A stretch of DNA of 29,327 bases from CAYXXZ01 sp964469165 (lineage in GTDB: Bacteria > Pseudomonadota > Gammaproteobacteria > Pseudomonadales > Porticoccaceae): positions 1-29,327 of the forward strand of contig CAYXXZ010000034.1 in the NCBI GenBank assembly GCA_964469165.1, given 5' to 3'. The notes beneath the pieces were generated by a model. It saw nothing but the letters and a program-made list of their open reading frames with translations. It did no database searches and was not told the origin of the DNA. Position 1 is the first letter of the stretch. Each line of letters starts with the position of its first letter. Below, in pieces: positions 1 through 8,225 of the stretch. The translations under genes and the position numbers were made by a program.

Positions 1-1339
1 TGGCGCGGCGGGCGATGGCGATGCCCACGTTCTGGTCTTCGTTGTCGCCTTTCAGCTCGGTGATGGCTTGCAGGGCGCGAATCAGGGCAACGCCGCCGCC
101 GGGCACCACGCCTTCTTCAACCGCTGCGCGGGTAGCGTGCAGGGCATCTTCGACGCGGGCTTTCTTCTCTTTCATCTCGGTTTCGGTAGAAGCGCCAACC
201 TTGATGACGGCAACACCGCCAGCCAGCTTGGCAACGCGCTCCTGCAGTTTCTCGCGGTCGTAATCGGAGGAGGTTTCCTCGATCTGGGCGCGGATCTGCT
301 TGACGCGCGCTTCGATATCGCCAGCATTGCCGGCGCCGTCGACGATGGTGGTGTTTTCCTTGGTCAGGTTGACTTTCTTGGCGGTACCCAGGTGCTCCAG
401 GGTGGCGCTTTCCAGCTCCAGGCCAACTTCTTCGGAAATCACGGTACCACCGGTCAGGATGGCGATATCCTGCAGCATGGCCTTGCGGCGGTCGCCGAAG
501 CCGGGTGCCTTACAGGCGGCAACCTTGACGATACCACGCAGGTTGTTGACCACCAGGGTAGCCAGTGCTTCGCCTTCCACATCCTCTGCCACGATGATCA
601 GCGGCTTGCCGGACTTGGCAACGCCTTCCAGCAGCGGCAGCAGTTCGCGGATGTTGGAGATTTTCTTGTCAACCAGCAGGATGAACGGATTCTCGAGCTC
701 GACGCTCATGCTTTCCTGGTTGTTGATGAAGTAGGGAGAGAGGTAGCCGCGGTCGAACTGCATGCCTTCGACGATGTCCAGCTCGTTTTCGAGACCTGAA
801 CCTTCCTCAACGGTGATCACGCCTTCCTTGCCCACTTTTTCCATGGCTTCGGCAATGATCTGGCCGACGCTGACGTCGGAGTTGGCGGAAATGGTGCCCA
901 CCTGGGCGATTTCCCTGGAGTCGGAACAGGGCTTGGCGATGCTCTTGATCTGCTCGACAGCAGCAACCACGGCCTTGTCGATACCGCGCTTCAGGTCCAT
1001 GGGGTTCATGCCGGCGGCGACGGACTTGAGGCCTTCGGTCACGATGGCCTGGGCCAGCACGGTGGCGGTGGTGGTGCCGTCGCCAGCCTCGTCGGATGCC
1101 TTGCTGGCCACTTCCTTGACCAGTTGCGCGCCCATGTTTTCAAACTTGTCCTTGAGTTCGATTTCCTTGGCCACGGATACACCGTCTTTCGTCACGGTGG
1201 GTGCGCCAAAGGCTTTGTCGATCACAACGTTGCGGCCCTTGGGGCCCAGAGTCACCTTGACGGCGTCTGCCAGAGTATTGACACCCGCCAGCATTCTGCG
1301 GCGTGCACTGTCACCAAATTGTACGTCTTTCGCTGCCAT
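1..1339 (-). CDS. groEL: GroEL chaperonin (3' end outside window)
   Basis: ATP-dependent 60-kDa chaperonin that folds cytosolic proteins inside a double heptameric ring capped by GroES. The reading frame starts at the ATG at 1339-1337 behind an AAGGAAG ribosome binding site and begins MAAKDVQFG. It contains VTLGPKGRNVV and the ATP-binding GDGTTTATVLA, then runs open to the window edge with LKGDNEDQNVGIAIA. About 446 residues are present. The usual length is near 546, so roughly the last 100 residues lie outside. It sits 54 bp downstream of groES and is certainly cotranscribed with it from the heat-shock promoter upstream of groES. Confidence 0.98.
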   Translation of the reverse strand, partial: MAAKDVQFGDSARRRMLAGVNTLADAVKVTLGPKGRNVVIDKAFGAPTVTKDGVSVAKEIELKDKFENMGAQLVKEVASKASDEAGDGTTTATVLAQAIVTEGLKSVAAGMNPMDLKRGIDKAVVAAVEQIKSIAKPCSDSREIAQVGTISANSDVSVGQIIAEAMEKVGKEGVITVEEGSGLENELDIVEGMQFDRGYLSPYFINNQESMSVELENPFILLVDKKISNIRELLPLLEGVAKSGKPLIIVAEDVEGEALATLVVNNLRGIVKVAACKAPGFGDRRKAMLQDIAILTGGTVISEEVGLELESATLEHLGTAKKVNLTKENTTIVDGAGNAGDIEARVKQIRAQIEETSSDYDREKLQERVAKLAGGVAVIKVGASTETEMKEKKARVEDALHATRAAVEEGVVPGGGVALIRALQAITELKGDNEDQNVGIAIARRA

Positions 1340-1393
1340 GATATTTCTTCCTTTCTAAGACTGTTGACTCAGAAAAATTAATTTCCCGGAAAA

Positions 1394-1687
1394 TTAAGAT
1401 TCAACGACACCGTAGATGTCGCTTTCGCTCATGATGATCAACTCATCGTCGCCGTCTTTGATGGTGTTGCTGTCGGCGTAGCGGCCGAAGATCACGGTAT
1501 CGCCAACCTTGACGGCAACGGGACGTACATCACCGTTCTCCAGCACCTTGCCGCCACCGACTGCCAGCACTTCACCCTGATTGGGCTTTTCTTTTGCGGT
1601 ACCGGGCAACAGGATGCCACCCGCGGTCTTTTCCTCTTCTTGTTTGCGACGGACTACGACGCGATCATACAAAGGACGAATTTTCAT
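1394..1687 (-). CDS. groES: GroES co-chaperonin
   Basis: The 10-kDa lid of the GroEL folding chamber. The 97-residue product has the normal family length. It begins MKIRPLYDRVVVRRK, and the mobile-loop region EEEKTAGGILLPGTAKEKP is intact, with the conserved GGI-L hydrophobic contact for GroEL. It is the first gene of the groES-groEL operon. The ATG at 1687 is preceded by a GGAGAGAG Shine-Dalgarno sequence. A sigma-32 promoter lies about 160 bp upstream. Confidence 0.98.
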   Translation of the reverse strand: MKIRPLYDRVVVRRKQEEEKTAGGILLPGTAKEKPNQGEVLAVGGGKVLENGDVRPVAVKVGDTVIFGRYADSNTIKDGDDELIIMSESDIYGVVES

Positions 1688-1843
1688 TTTCGACTCTCTC
1701 CAACGTTTTATTGATCACAAAATGTCCGGCTTTCCGCCAACGGCAGGCCGGAAACTGTCCCAGTATCTGGTGTCGCTGCCTGAGCTTTTCAAGGGGGCAG
1801 CGACAAATTTTTGCTTCGCCCTCGAAAAAGCGAAGCCATCATT

Positions 1844-1872
1844 AGATGGGGACAGGGGCGGGGGCTTTCAAG
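1844..1872 (-). promoter_or_regulatory. Sigma-32 (heat shock) promoter of groES-groEL
   Basis: Read on the minus strand, a perfect -35 box CTTGAAA (1872-1866) is followed after 14 bp by the -10 box CCCCATCT (1851-1844). This is the enterobacterial sigma-32 consensus with standard spacing. It points at groES, leaving a leader of about 150 nt. No CIRCE operator (TTAGCACTC inverted repeat) was seen, so HrcA control is not indicated. Confidence 0.9.
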
Positions 1873-1950
1873 GGGTGGGCTTTTTGAGCTGCACGTTTCA
1901 CGCGGGTAGCGGGTGGAAATGCTGCGCCTTACTACGTGCAGCGCGCCCCG

Positions 1951-2400
1951 TCACTCGCGGCGGCTTTCTTCGCGCCAGTACTCCGCCTCGATCACGCGCC
2001 CGGAGTCACCGCGGTAGCGGCTGCCGCGACGCACCGCATAGGCGGTGACATCCGCCGACGCCATCAGGCGGCGCGCCAGGGCGCGGCGGATCCAGGGAAT
2101 CAGGCCGAGCAGCGCGATGACGTCGGTGGCAAACCCCGGCAGCAACAACAGGATGCCACTGGTGGCGACGATGAGACCATCGACCATATCCAGCACCGGC
2201 AGCTCATCCTCGTCGAAGCCGAGGCTGGCGCGCCCCAGGGTTTTCTGCCCCTGCCAGCGCAACACCGCAACACCGGCGACCGCACCCAGCAGCACCAGAA
2301 GAATGGTCAGTCCCGCGCCGATCACGCTGCCGACGCGGATCAACAACCACAACTCGGCGAGGGGCAGCACGAAGAACAGCAGGAAAGAAATGAAGCGCAT
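1951..2400 (-). CDS. fxsA: FxsA family membrane protein
   Basis: A 149-residue inner-membrane protein of the FxsA family. E. coli FxsA influences F-exclusion of phage T7. Its normal role is unclear. I chose the ATG at 2400 because the family N-terminus MRFISFLLFFVLPLAELW starts there and a GAGAGG site precedes it. The frame is open 84 nt further upstream but that part has no family character. Hydrophobic segments lie at about residues 2-22, 27-47 and 76-104, followed by a charged cytoplasmic tail. The conserved LLLLPGFATDVI stretch is present. Its position beside groES is common in gammaproteobacteria. Confidence 0.93.
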   Translation of the reverse strand: MRFISFLLFFVLPLAELWLLIRVGSVIGAGLTILLVLLGAVAGVAVLRWQGQKTLGRASLGFDEDELPVLDMVDGLIVATSGILLLLPGFATDVIALLGLIPWIRRALARRLMASADVTAYAVRRGSRYRGDSGRVIEAEYWREESRRE

Positions 2401-2557
2401 GGGAATTGCCTCTCGGTTGTCGGGTGTCCTCATGGCCCGCCATGATAAACCACCGGCCCCGGAGGAGTGATACCCGTTGAGCACCGGGTGTTGAGCGCTG
2501 TCGACGAGCGCGTCTACTACCGTGATGGCGGTGGCACGGGCACCACGGCGGTTCGAA

Positions 2558-3910
2558 CTACGCCGTTGAGCGCGCGACGGATCGCGCCTGCGCCGCGTCC
2601 CTGCGCCACACCCACCAGGCCAGCAGAATCGCCGGAATGCCCATCAGCGCGGTATACAGAAAAAAGTCCGCGTAGCCCGCCGCGTCCACCACCATACCGG
2701 AAAACCCGCTGAGAAACTTGCCGGGCAGGGTCATCAATGAACTGAACAGGGCGTACTGGGTCGCGGTGTAGGAGCGGTTGGTAAGGCTCGACAAATAGGC
2801 GATGAAGGCGGCATTGGAAAATCCTCCGCCCAGGTTGTCGGCACTGATGACGATGATCAGCCAGTTCAGATCGTCACCCACCCGAGCCAGCTGCACGAAC
2901 AGCAGATTGGTGACGGCCACCATCACCGCACCCGCCAGCAGCGGCCGGGGAATGCCGTACTTGACCACCAGCAGCCCGCCGATGAAGGTGCCGAAAATGG
3001 TCATGAAAAAGCCGAACACCTTGCCGACGCTGGCGATTTCCGACTTGCTGAATCCCAGGTCCAGATAGAAGGGGTTCGCCATGATGCCCATGGCGATATC
3101 GCTCAGGCGATAGATGGCGATGAACAGCAGAATCACCAGCGCAATGCTGCCGTTGCGCTTGAAGAACTCGACGAAAGGCGACACCACCGCGCCCGCGAAC
3201 CAGCGCCGCAGACGCACCAGCGCCGAGGTGCTGTCGCCCAGCGTGCCCGACAGCTGCCGTTCGAGCAGCTCGGCATCGGCACTTTCGGCGCGCACCGGCT
3301 CGGCGACCATCGCCACCGTCAGCACGCCGACCAGCATCAGCCCCGCCATGGCCAGGTAGGCCGCCTGCCAGCCCAGCCAGTCGGCGATGTACAGCGAGCC
3401 GGCACCCGCCACCAGCATGGCAAGGCGGTAGCCAAACACATAGGTGGACGCCATCGCGCCCTGGTATTCGTCGATGGCCGACTCGATGCGAAAGGCATCG
3501 ATGGCGACATCCTGGGTGGACGAGGCAAAAGCCACGGCCACCGCGGCAAGCGCCAGCGCCGTCAGCGACTCGCCGGGATCGCTGCCCATCATCACCAGCA
3601 GCCCGACGATCACGCCCAGTTGCCCTAACAGCATCCAGCTGCGGCGCTGGCCGAAGCAGCGGGTAAGCAGCGGAATGGACAGCCGGTCGATGACCGGCGC
3701 CCACAGCACCTTGATCGAATAGGTGATGCCGACCCAGCCAAAAAAGCCGATGGCGGTGCGGCTGACACCTTCTTCCGTCAACCATGCGGAGAGCGTGGAA
3801 AACACCAACAGCAACGGCAGCCCCGCCGAAAACCCAAGAAAAAACATGGCGAGCACGGCGGGCTGCAAATAGACGGCGGCAGACTGGCGCCAGGTGCGGT
3901 CGATGGTCAT
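2558..3910 (-). CDS. ampG: AmpG-like muropeptide MFS permease
   Basis: A 450-residue major facilitator protein of the AmpG family, which imports GlcNAc-anhydroMurNAc peptides from the periplasm for peptidoglycan recycling and, in some species, AmpC induction. The N-terminus has the family signature FFLGFSAGLPLLLVFSTL followed by IGFFGWVGITYSIKVLWAP. The charged loop QRRSW and the segment STQDVAIDAFR are also typical. About twelve membrane segments are visible, with a larger central loop near residues 205-250. It lies downstream of ampD-ampE, which act in the same pathway. The start at 3910 is the only reasonable ATG. Confidence 0.92.
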   Translation of the reverse strand: MTIDRTWRQSAAVYLQPAVLAMFFLGFSAGLPLLLVFSTLSAWLTEEGVSRTAIGFFGWVGITYSIKVLWAPVIDRLSIPLLTRCFGQRRSWMLLGQLGVIVGLLVMMGSDPGESLTALALAAVAVAFASSTQDVAIDAFRIESAIDEYQGAMASTYVFGYRLAMLVAGAGSLYIADWLGWQAAYLAMAGLMLVGVLTVAMVAEPVRAESADAELLERQLSGTLGDSTSALVRLRRWFAGAVVSPFVEFFKRNGSIALVILLFIAIYRLSDIAMGIMANPFYLDLGFSKSEIASVGKVFGFFMTIFGTFIGGLLVVKYGIPRPLLAGAVMVAVTNLLFVQLARVGDDLNWLIIVISADNLGGGFSNAAFIAYLSSLTNRSYTATQYALFSSLMTLPGKFLSGFSGMVVDAAGYADFFLYTALMGIPAILLAWWVWRRDAAQARSVARSTA

Positions 3911-4074
3911 GCGGTGAGCTCTCTGTTTTTTTGAGTTTCACGTTTCATGCTGCACGTTTCACGGGGGTGCGGCCATCGGGTTACTGCGCCTTTTTGAACG
4001 CAGGGCGGCAATTATATGCTGGACAAGCCTGCGCCCTTGGCCAGCCTGCGTTTCTACGTGCAACGTGAAACCTG
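3911..4074 (-). promoter_or_regulatory. Intergenic region with possible ampG promoter
   Basis: This is the 164-bp gap between ampE and ampG. On the minus strand it holds a perfect TATAAT at 4016-4011, but no good -35 box at 17 bp, so the promoter call is weak. Near each end are related CACGTTTCA / TGAAACGTG motifs (around 3937-3962 and 4054-4069). The same motif occurs near 1890, upstream of groES, so this is a small dispersed repeat and not an operator specific to ampG. Confidence 0.3.
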
Positions 4075-4917
4075 CTAAGCAACCGCAACCACTCCCAGCA
4101 CGGCGATCCAGCTGATCAACGCCCGATCCACCAGCGCGGGTAATGCTTCCAGCTCAGCCACTTCCTTCGCCGGGGTATCTTCACTGGCCGTGTCCACGCC
4201 CTGAAGTGATGCGGCGACGAATTTCGCCAGAATGTCGCCGGGCGGTTCGGTCAGGGTCTTCAAACTACGCAGCAACGGTTCCATGGTGGCCTGCCAGTTG
4301 CCCACCAGCGCCAGGCTGAGGCCGAACAGGCGCAGCGGCAGCCACTCCAGCATGGCGAGCAGCCGGTCGAGGCGAACGCCGTCGAGCTCGTGGCGGGCGC
4401 GGCGTCGATACAAACTCAGCAGCCGGTACAACAGCGCGCCGGGCGCGCCGAGCAGCGCGAACCAGAAGATGACCGGGAAGTAGCATTGAAAGTAGGCCCT
4501 GGCAATGGCGCGCAATGTGCGCTGGTGGAGCTGATCCCAGTTTTCCGCCTGCTCGCTGCCAAAGGTCATCGCCCCCCGGTAGGCGCCCTGCAGGTCGTTG
4601 CGGTTGAGCGCGGTCACATAGGCGTCGATGCGCGCGCGCAAATCCGTGACGCCGAAGCAGCACAGCAGCACCACAAAACTGATGGCATGGGCCGCAAAGC
4701 GCCAGCCGCCGCTGTGCAGCAGCGCCAGGCTAACGGCGAGGGCCACCACGGGAAGCGCAATCAGCGCGTAGAAGCGCAGATCGTCGCTCCCATCCTTGTC
4801 GCCGCCGGGGCGCAGAAAATTGTGCCAACGCCTGAACGCGACATCGCCCCAGGTGCCGCAAAGCCCCGGCGCGAAACGCGTGATCAGAATGGCGAGGATA
4901 AGAGTGATGTACGTCAT
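4075..4917 (-). CDS. ampE: AmpE-like regulatory membrane protein
   Basis: A 280-residue integral membrane protein of the AmpE/CobD-CbiB-like family, cotranscribed with ampD in many gammaproteobacteria. E. coli AmpE is a similar 284 residues. It has been called a signalling partner in beta-lactamase control, but its biochemistry is unsettled. The true start is the ATG at 4917 (MTYITLILAILITRFAP), whose first bases overlap the ampD stop in an ATGA arrangement. Hydrophobic segments occur at the N-terminus, around residues 45-70, near 145-165 and at the extreme C-terminus. The acidic stretch before the last helix (TASEDTPAKEVAELEALP) is typical of the family. Confidence 0.85.
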   Translation of the reverse strand: MTYITLILAILITRFAPGLCGTWGDVAFRRWHNFLRPGGDKDGSDDLRFYALIALPVVALAVSLALLHSGGWRFAAHAISFVVLLCCFGVTDLRARIDAYVTALNRNDLQGAYRGAMTFGSEQAENWDQLHQRTLRAIARAYFQCYFPVIFWFALLGAPGALLYRLLSLYRRRARHELDGVRLDRLLAMLEWLPLRLFGLSLALVGNWQATMEPLLRSLKTLTEPPGDILAKFVAASLQGVDTASEDTPAKEVAELEALPALVDRALISWIAVLGVVAVA

Positions 4918-5468
4918 GGGGTTTCCTGCGCGACAAGCTCGAAATAGCGGTGCCAGTCGAACGCGATGCCAGGATCGGTCTTGCGCCCCGGCGCGATGTC
5001 GGCGTGGCCGACAATGCGCTCCAGGCCGATTGCCGGATATGCCGTCATCAGCTCTCTGGTGATCCGCGCCAGGCACAGATATTGAGTATCCGTGTAGGGG
5101 TCGATATCTGTGCCCTCCAGCTCGATGCCCACGGAAAAATCATTGCAGGCACTGCGCTTCGCGAAACTGGACACCCCCGCGTGCCAGGCGCGCTCGGCGA
5201 AGGAGACGAACTGGATACTCTTGCCGCTGCGTTCGATGAGCAGATGTGCCGACACCTTCAGGTCGGCGATACCGGCGAAATAAGGGTCGGCGGCCAGCGC
5301 CAGACGATTGCAAAAGAAATCCTTTATATGCCCGCCGCCATACTGGCCGGGCGGCAAGCTGATATTGTGAATCACCAACAGGCTGATCTCTTCACCCGCG
5401 GGCCTGGCATCCGCATTGGGGGACGGGCAGCGCTCGCTGTCAACGTGCCAACCATCGGAAGTTATCAT
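4914..5468 (-). CDS. ampD: AmpD 1,6-anhydro-N-acetylmuramyl-L-alanine amidase
   Basis: Cytosolic zinc amidase that removes the peptide from anhydro-muropeptides brought in by AmpG. The 184-residue length matches E. coli AmpD (183). The amidase_2 fold is recognisable: zinc ligands correspond to His34 (LLVIHN), His155 (IVGHADIAPGRK) and Asp165 (KTDPG), with a glutamate in VGIELEG as the catalytic candidate. The ATG at 5468 (MITSDGW) gives the family length. The frame stays open much further upstream, but only through a tandem repeat array that encodes meaningless PLPEGRG repeats, so that extension is rejected. Confidence 0.95.
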   Translation of the reverse strand: MITSDGWHVDSERCPSPNADARPAGEEISLLVIHNISLPPGQYGGGHIKDFFCNRLALAADPYFAGIADLKVSAHLLIERSGKSIQFVSFAERAWHAGVSSFAKRSACNDFSVGIELEGTDIDPYTDTQYLCLARITRELMTAYPAIGLERIVGHADIAPGRKTDPGIAFDWHRYFELVAQETP

Positions 5469-5513
5469 TTCATCTGCGCCCTTGCTTGCCTGTGGATTGT
5501 GCCCTCTCCCCGG

Positions 5514-5841
5514 CCCTCTCCCTGAAGGGAGAGGGGGATTAAAGTGCGGGAGAGGCTTCCAGCTCCCTCCCCCTTCAGGGAAAGGGGGGTTAAAGTGCGG
5601 GAGAGGCTTCCAGCTCCCCCTCCCTTCAGGGAAAGGGGGGGTAAAGTGCGGGAGAGGCTTCCAGCTCCCTCCCCCTTCAGGGAAAGGGGGGTTAAAGTGC
5701 GGGAGAGGCTTCCAGCTCCCTCCCCCTTCAGGGAGAGGGGGATTAAAGTGCGGGAGAGACTTCCAGCTCCCCCTCCCTTCAGGGAGAGGGGGATTAAAGT
5801 ACGAGAGAGGCTTCCAGCTCCCTCTCCCTTCAGGGAGAGGG
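5514..5841. repeat. 51-bp tandem hairpin repeat array
   Basis: Six tandem units with an exact 51-bp period. The marker AAAGTGCGGGAGAGGCTTCC begins at 5541, 5592, 5643, 5694, 5745 and 5796, with one or two base changes in the later copies. Each unit holds a palindrome of the CCCTCTCCCTTCAGGGAGAGGG type, giving seven potential hairpins in all. Because 51 is divisible by 3 and the unit is GC-rich, several frames stay open and give artificial repeat proteins. It separates nadC from ampD. The core palindrome resembles a very common proteobacterial intergenic repeat. Confidence 0.95.
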
Positions 5842-5869
5842 TTGGGGAGAGGGCCGCGCCAAGCATTCT

Positions 5870-6718
5870 TCAGATCCCCTGAAACCGCATGGAAAAATCG
5901 ATGGCCCGGCAATGCTTGGTGATACTGCCGGATGACAGATAATCCACCCCCTCGATGGCCATGGTGGCCAGCGAGCTCTCATCCAGATTGCCGGAAATTT
6001 CGATCTTCACCGCCGGCGTTTTCAGTGCCACGGCTTCGCGCACCTGCTGGGGCGTGAAATTGTCGAGCATGATGATGTCTGCTTGCGCGGCCAGCGCCTG
6101 GCGGTACTCGTCCAGGTTTTCCACCTCGACTTCCACCGGCTTGTCCGGCGCGATGCCGCGTGCCGCCGTGATCGCCGCCGCGACGCTGCCGCACGCGGCA
6201 ATATGGTTTTCCTTGATCAGAAAGGCGTCGTAAAGACCCATGCGGTGATTGTCGCAACCGCCCACCACGCTGGCGTATTTCTGCGCCACGCGCAGGCCGG
6301 GAATGGTCTTGCGGGTATCGAGCACACGAATGCTCGTGCCCGCCACCAGGCGTGCGTATTCTCTGGCAATGGTGGCGGTGCCCGACAGGGTTTGCAGGAA
6401 ATTGAGCGCCGTGCGCTCGCCGGTGAGCATGATGCGGGCGGGCCCGCTGATGCGGCACATGACCTGATCCGGCGCGATATCAGCGCCCTCATCGGCCTCC
6501 CAGTGAACCTGCACACTGGTATCGAGCTGGCGGAACACTTCGTCGAACCAGGGCCGTCCACAGAGCACCGCACGCTCCCGCGAAATCACCGTGGCCTGCG
6601 CCTGGGTGCCTTCCGGAATCAACATGGCGGTAATGTCGCCGGAGCCGATGTCCTCCGCCAGGGCAGAGGCCACCGCCGGCTCGATCTGGTCTCGGGCGGG
6701 CGCGGAAAAAGGCATCAT
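5870..6718 (-). CDS. nadC: Nicotinate-nucleotide pyrophosphorylase (quinolinate phosphoribosyltransferase)
   Basis: Converts quinolinate and PRPP into nicotinate mononucleotide in de novo NAD synthesis. The 282-residue product, starting at ATG 6718 (MMPFSAPARDQ), has the usual length. Family motifs are all present: EDIGSGDIT near the N-terminus, ERTALNFLQTLSG, DTRKTIPGLR, GGCDNHRMGLYDAFLIKENH, EVEVENLDE and the C-terminal SSGSITKH. The second ATG, one codon later, is an equally good start. In Pseudomonas this gene is next to the pilin locus. Here it marks the left edge of the expanded region. Confidence 0.97.
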   Translation of the reverse strand: MMPFSAPARDQIEPAVASALAEDIGSGDITAMLIPEGTQAQATVISRERAVLCGRPWFDEVFRQLDTSVQVHWEADEGADIAPDQVMCRISGPARIMLTGERTALNFLQTLSGTATIAREYARLVAGTSIRVLDTRKTIPGLRVAQKYASVVGGCDNHRMGLYDAFLIKENHIAACGSVAAAITAARGIAPDKPVEVEVENLDEYRQALAAQADIIMLDNFTPQQVREAVALKTPAVKIEISGNLDESSLATMAIEGVDYLSSGSITKHCRAIDFSMRFQGI

Positions 6719-6845
6719 CTTGAACTCGCTTGCTGAAGAAGCCTGGATTATAACAGCCCCCAAGCGCCTCACGGGTACCGGCCTATGGACCCTGCCTGTA
6801 CTGCCGTACACATCCGCGACCAAGGTCGCATCCGGAGGCCCATCC

Positions 6846-6911
6846 CCTGTAGGAGCTTGCCTGCAAGCGACCACCATCGGGATTGATCGCTTGCAGGCAA
6901 GCTCCTACAGG
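6846..6911. repeat. REP-type inverted repeat
   Basis: Two perfect 25-bp arms (6846-6870 and 6887-6911) with the core TGTAGGAGCTTGCCTGCAAG are separated by 16 bp. This is a Pseudomonas-type REP doublet. The right arm overlaps the last codons and the stop of the neighbouring PAP2-like gene. It could act as a transcription terminator or mRNA-stabilising hairpin between that gene and nadC. Bases 6719-6845 before it hold no recognisable gene. Confidence 0.95.
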
Positions 6912-7324
6912 CTGTGAGTACCCCATGCGACGACGATCCCCACCGCGATACCGGCGGCGATTTCCAATCGGGTGTGCCCCATTCTCTCCCTCAGCCCTGG
7001 ATTGAGCTCCCTGCCACTTTCCTTCGCCAGCGTATTGATGGCGCTGGCCTGTTTGCCGACCTGGGTGCGCAGGCTGGCGGCGTCGAGCACAACGATGAAC
7101 GCCACCGTCACCGCCACGCCAAAGGCGGGATGGGCGATGCCTTCGCGCATGGCGATCAACGCCGCCATGGCGCTGACGATGGTGGCGTGATTGCTGGGCA
7201 GGCCGCCGTAGCCGATCAGCCCGAACGCGGGGCGTCCCGCGCGCAGGCTGTTGATGGCGAACTTGCTGGTGCCCGCCACCAGCCAGGCGACGAAGGGCGT
7301 GACGAGATAGGCGAAATCCATCAT
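6905..7324 (-). CDS. Divergent PAP2 (DUF212) family phosphatase, putative DPA pathway phosphatase
   Basis: A 139-residue membrane protein of the divergent PAP2 family (DUF212, YuiD-like). The conserved GYGGLPSNHATIVSAM lies at residues 38-53, and LRTQVGKQASAIN and MGHTRLEIAAGIAVG follow as in family members. The gene overlaps the UbiA-type gene by an ATGA junction, so the two are translationally coupled. In mycobacteria a PAP2 protein adjacent to the UbiA enzyme is proposed to dephosphorylate decaprenyl-phosphoryl-5-phosphoribose. I infer the same role here from position. The stop codon lies inside the right arm of a REP hairpin. Confidence 0.88.
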   Translation of the reverse strand: MMDFAYLVTPFVAWLVAGTSKFAINSLRAGRPAFGLIGYGGLPSNHATIVSAMAALIAMREGIAHPAFGVAVTVAFIVVLDAASLRTQVGKQASAINTLAKESGRELNPGLRERMGHTRLEIAAGIAVGIVVAWGTHSL

Positions 7325-8199
7325 GCCCTCATCAGTAGAAAGACGGAAAGCGCGCTCCAGATCCCCACCGTGGCCAGCAGTTGCCAGTCAGAGAACAGCG
7401 CGTCGGTGGGCGACTCGCCGCGCCCCATGGTTTCCACCACGAACCAATAGCGGAACAGGCCATAAAGCACCAGGGGAATGGTAATCACCAGTTCGGGGCG
7501 CGCGTGCATCACGAACAGGCTGTAGAACAGTATGGCGCCGATCGCCGACATCTCGGCATAGCGGTCGATGAGACTGATGCTGTACCACTTCAACACCTCG
7601 CGCCCGTCGCTGCCACTGCCCGCGAGTTCCTGGCGGCGCTTGATCGCGGCCAGATACAGCGCCAGACACAGGGTCGTGACGAACATCCAGGACGACATCG
7701 GCACCGTAATGGCCTGGGCGCCCGCATAGACGCGCAACACGAACCCCAGCGCGATGGTGAAAATATCGAGAATCGGCTGGTGCTTGAGCCACAGGGTATA
7801 AGCCACATTGAGCAGCAGATATGCGAGAATGACCGCCACCACGGCGGGCGCCACCACGAAGCCCGCGGCAAGAATCACATACAGGAAAACGAGCAGTACA
7901 AGGGCCTGTGGCTTGCCGACCTCGCCTGACGCCAGGGGGCGCTTGAAGCGCTTGACGGGGTGCTGGCGGTCTTTTTTGATGTCGTGCCAGTCATTGACGA
8001 TATAGGCCGCCGAGGAGCCGACGCAGAACAGCAGCGCCGCCACCAGCGCACCGATCACCGACTCGCTGTCGGTCAGGGCGTTGGCAAACACCAACGGTGC
8101 CAGGACAACGCTATTCTTCAACCATTGTTTGGGGCGCAACAATCGCAACAGCGCCGTGACCCGCAATCTCTGGCCAGACCCCGATGCAGATGACGCCAT
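7321..8199 (-). CDS. ubiA: UbiA-type polyprenyl-phosphate 5-phosphoribosyltransferase (DPPR synthase)
   Basis: A 292-residue polytopic UbiA-superfamily enzyme. The signature NDWHDIKKDRQHPVKRFKRP (residues 69-88) matches the form in decaprenyl-phosphate phosphoribose synthases such as Rv3806c more closely than quinone prenyltransferases, with the magnesium-binding N-D-x-x-D-x-x-x-D spacing. The later AAIKRRQEL corresponds to the second charged loop. It would join PRPP to polyprenyl phosphate, the first step towards lipid-linked D-arabinofuranose. ATG 8199 has a GGAAGAAA ribosome binding site. A TTG at 8214 is a weaker alternative. It is divergent from gtrA with only 26 bp between the start codons. 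Confidence 0.9.
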   Translation of the reverse strand: MASSASGSGQRLRVTALLRLLRPKQWLKNSVVLAPLVFANALTDSESVIGALVAALLFCVGSSAAYIVNDWHDIKKDRQHPVKRFKRPLASGEVGKPQALVLLVFLYVILAAGFVVAPAVVAVILAYLLLNVAYTLWLKHQPILDIFTIALGFVLRVYAGAQAITVPMSSWMFVTTLCLALYLAAIKRRQELAGSGSDGREVLKWYSISLIDRYAEMSAIGAILFYSLFVMHARPELVITIPLVLYGLFRYWFVVETMGRGESPTDALFSDWQLLATVGIWSALSVFLLMRA

Positions 8200-8225
8200 A
8201 GTTTCTTCCCACAAGAACGAGCACC

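Noticed and set aside
15..1358. Plus-strand open frames opposite groEL
   Set aside because: They are antisense shadows of a highly conserved GC-rich gene.
1781..1793. Second CTTGAAA-like box upstream of groES
   Set aside because: No CCCCAT-type -10 element lies at the right distance, so it is not counted as a second heat-shock promoter.
5514..5841. CRISPR-like periodic array
   Set aside because: The whole 51-bp unit is repeated with no unique spacers and the repeats contain long palindromes. It is a tandem hairpin repeat.
5416..5922. Open frames on both strands encoding proline/glycine/arginine repeat proteins
   Set aside because: They exist only because the 51-bp repeat keeps frames open. 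The minus-strand version is an upstream extension of ampD that doubles its normal length.
8200..8214. TTG start for the UbiA-type gene
   Set aside because: The ATG at 8199 has a good GGAAGAAA site. The TTG would put that site inside the coding region.
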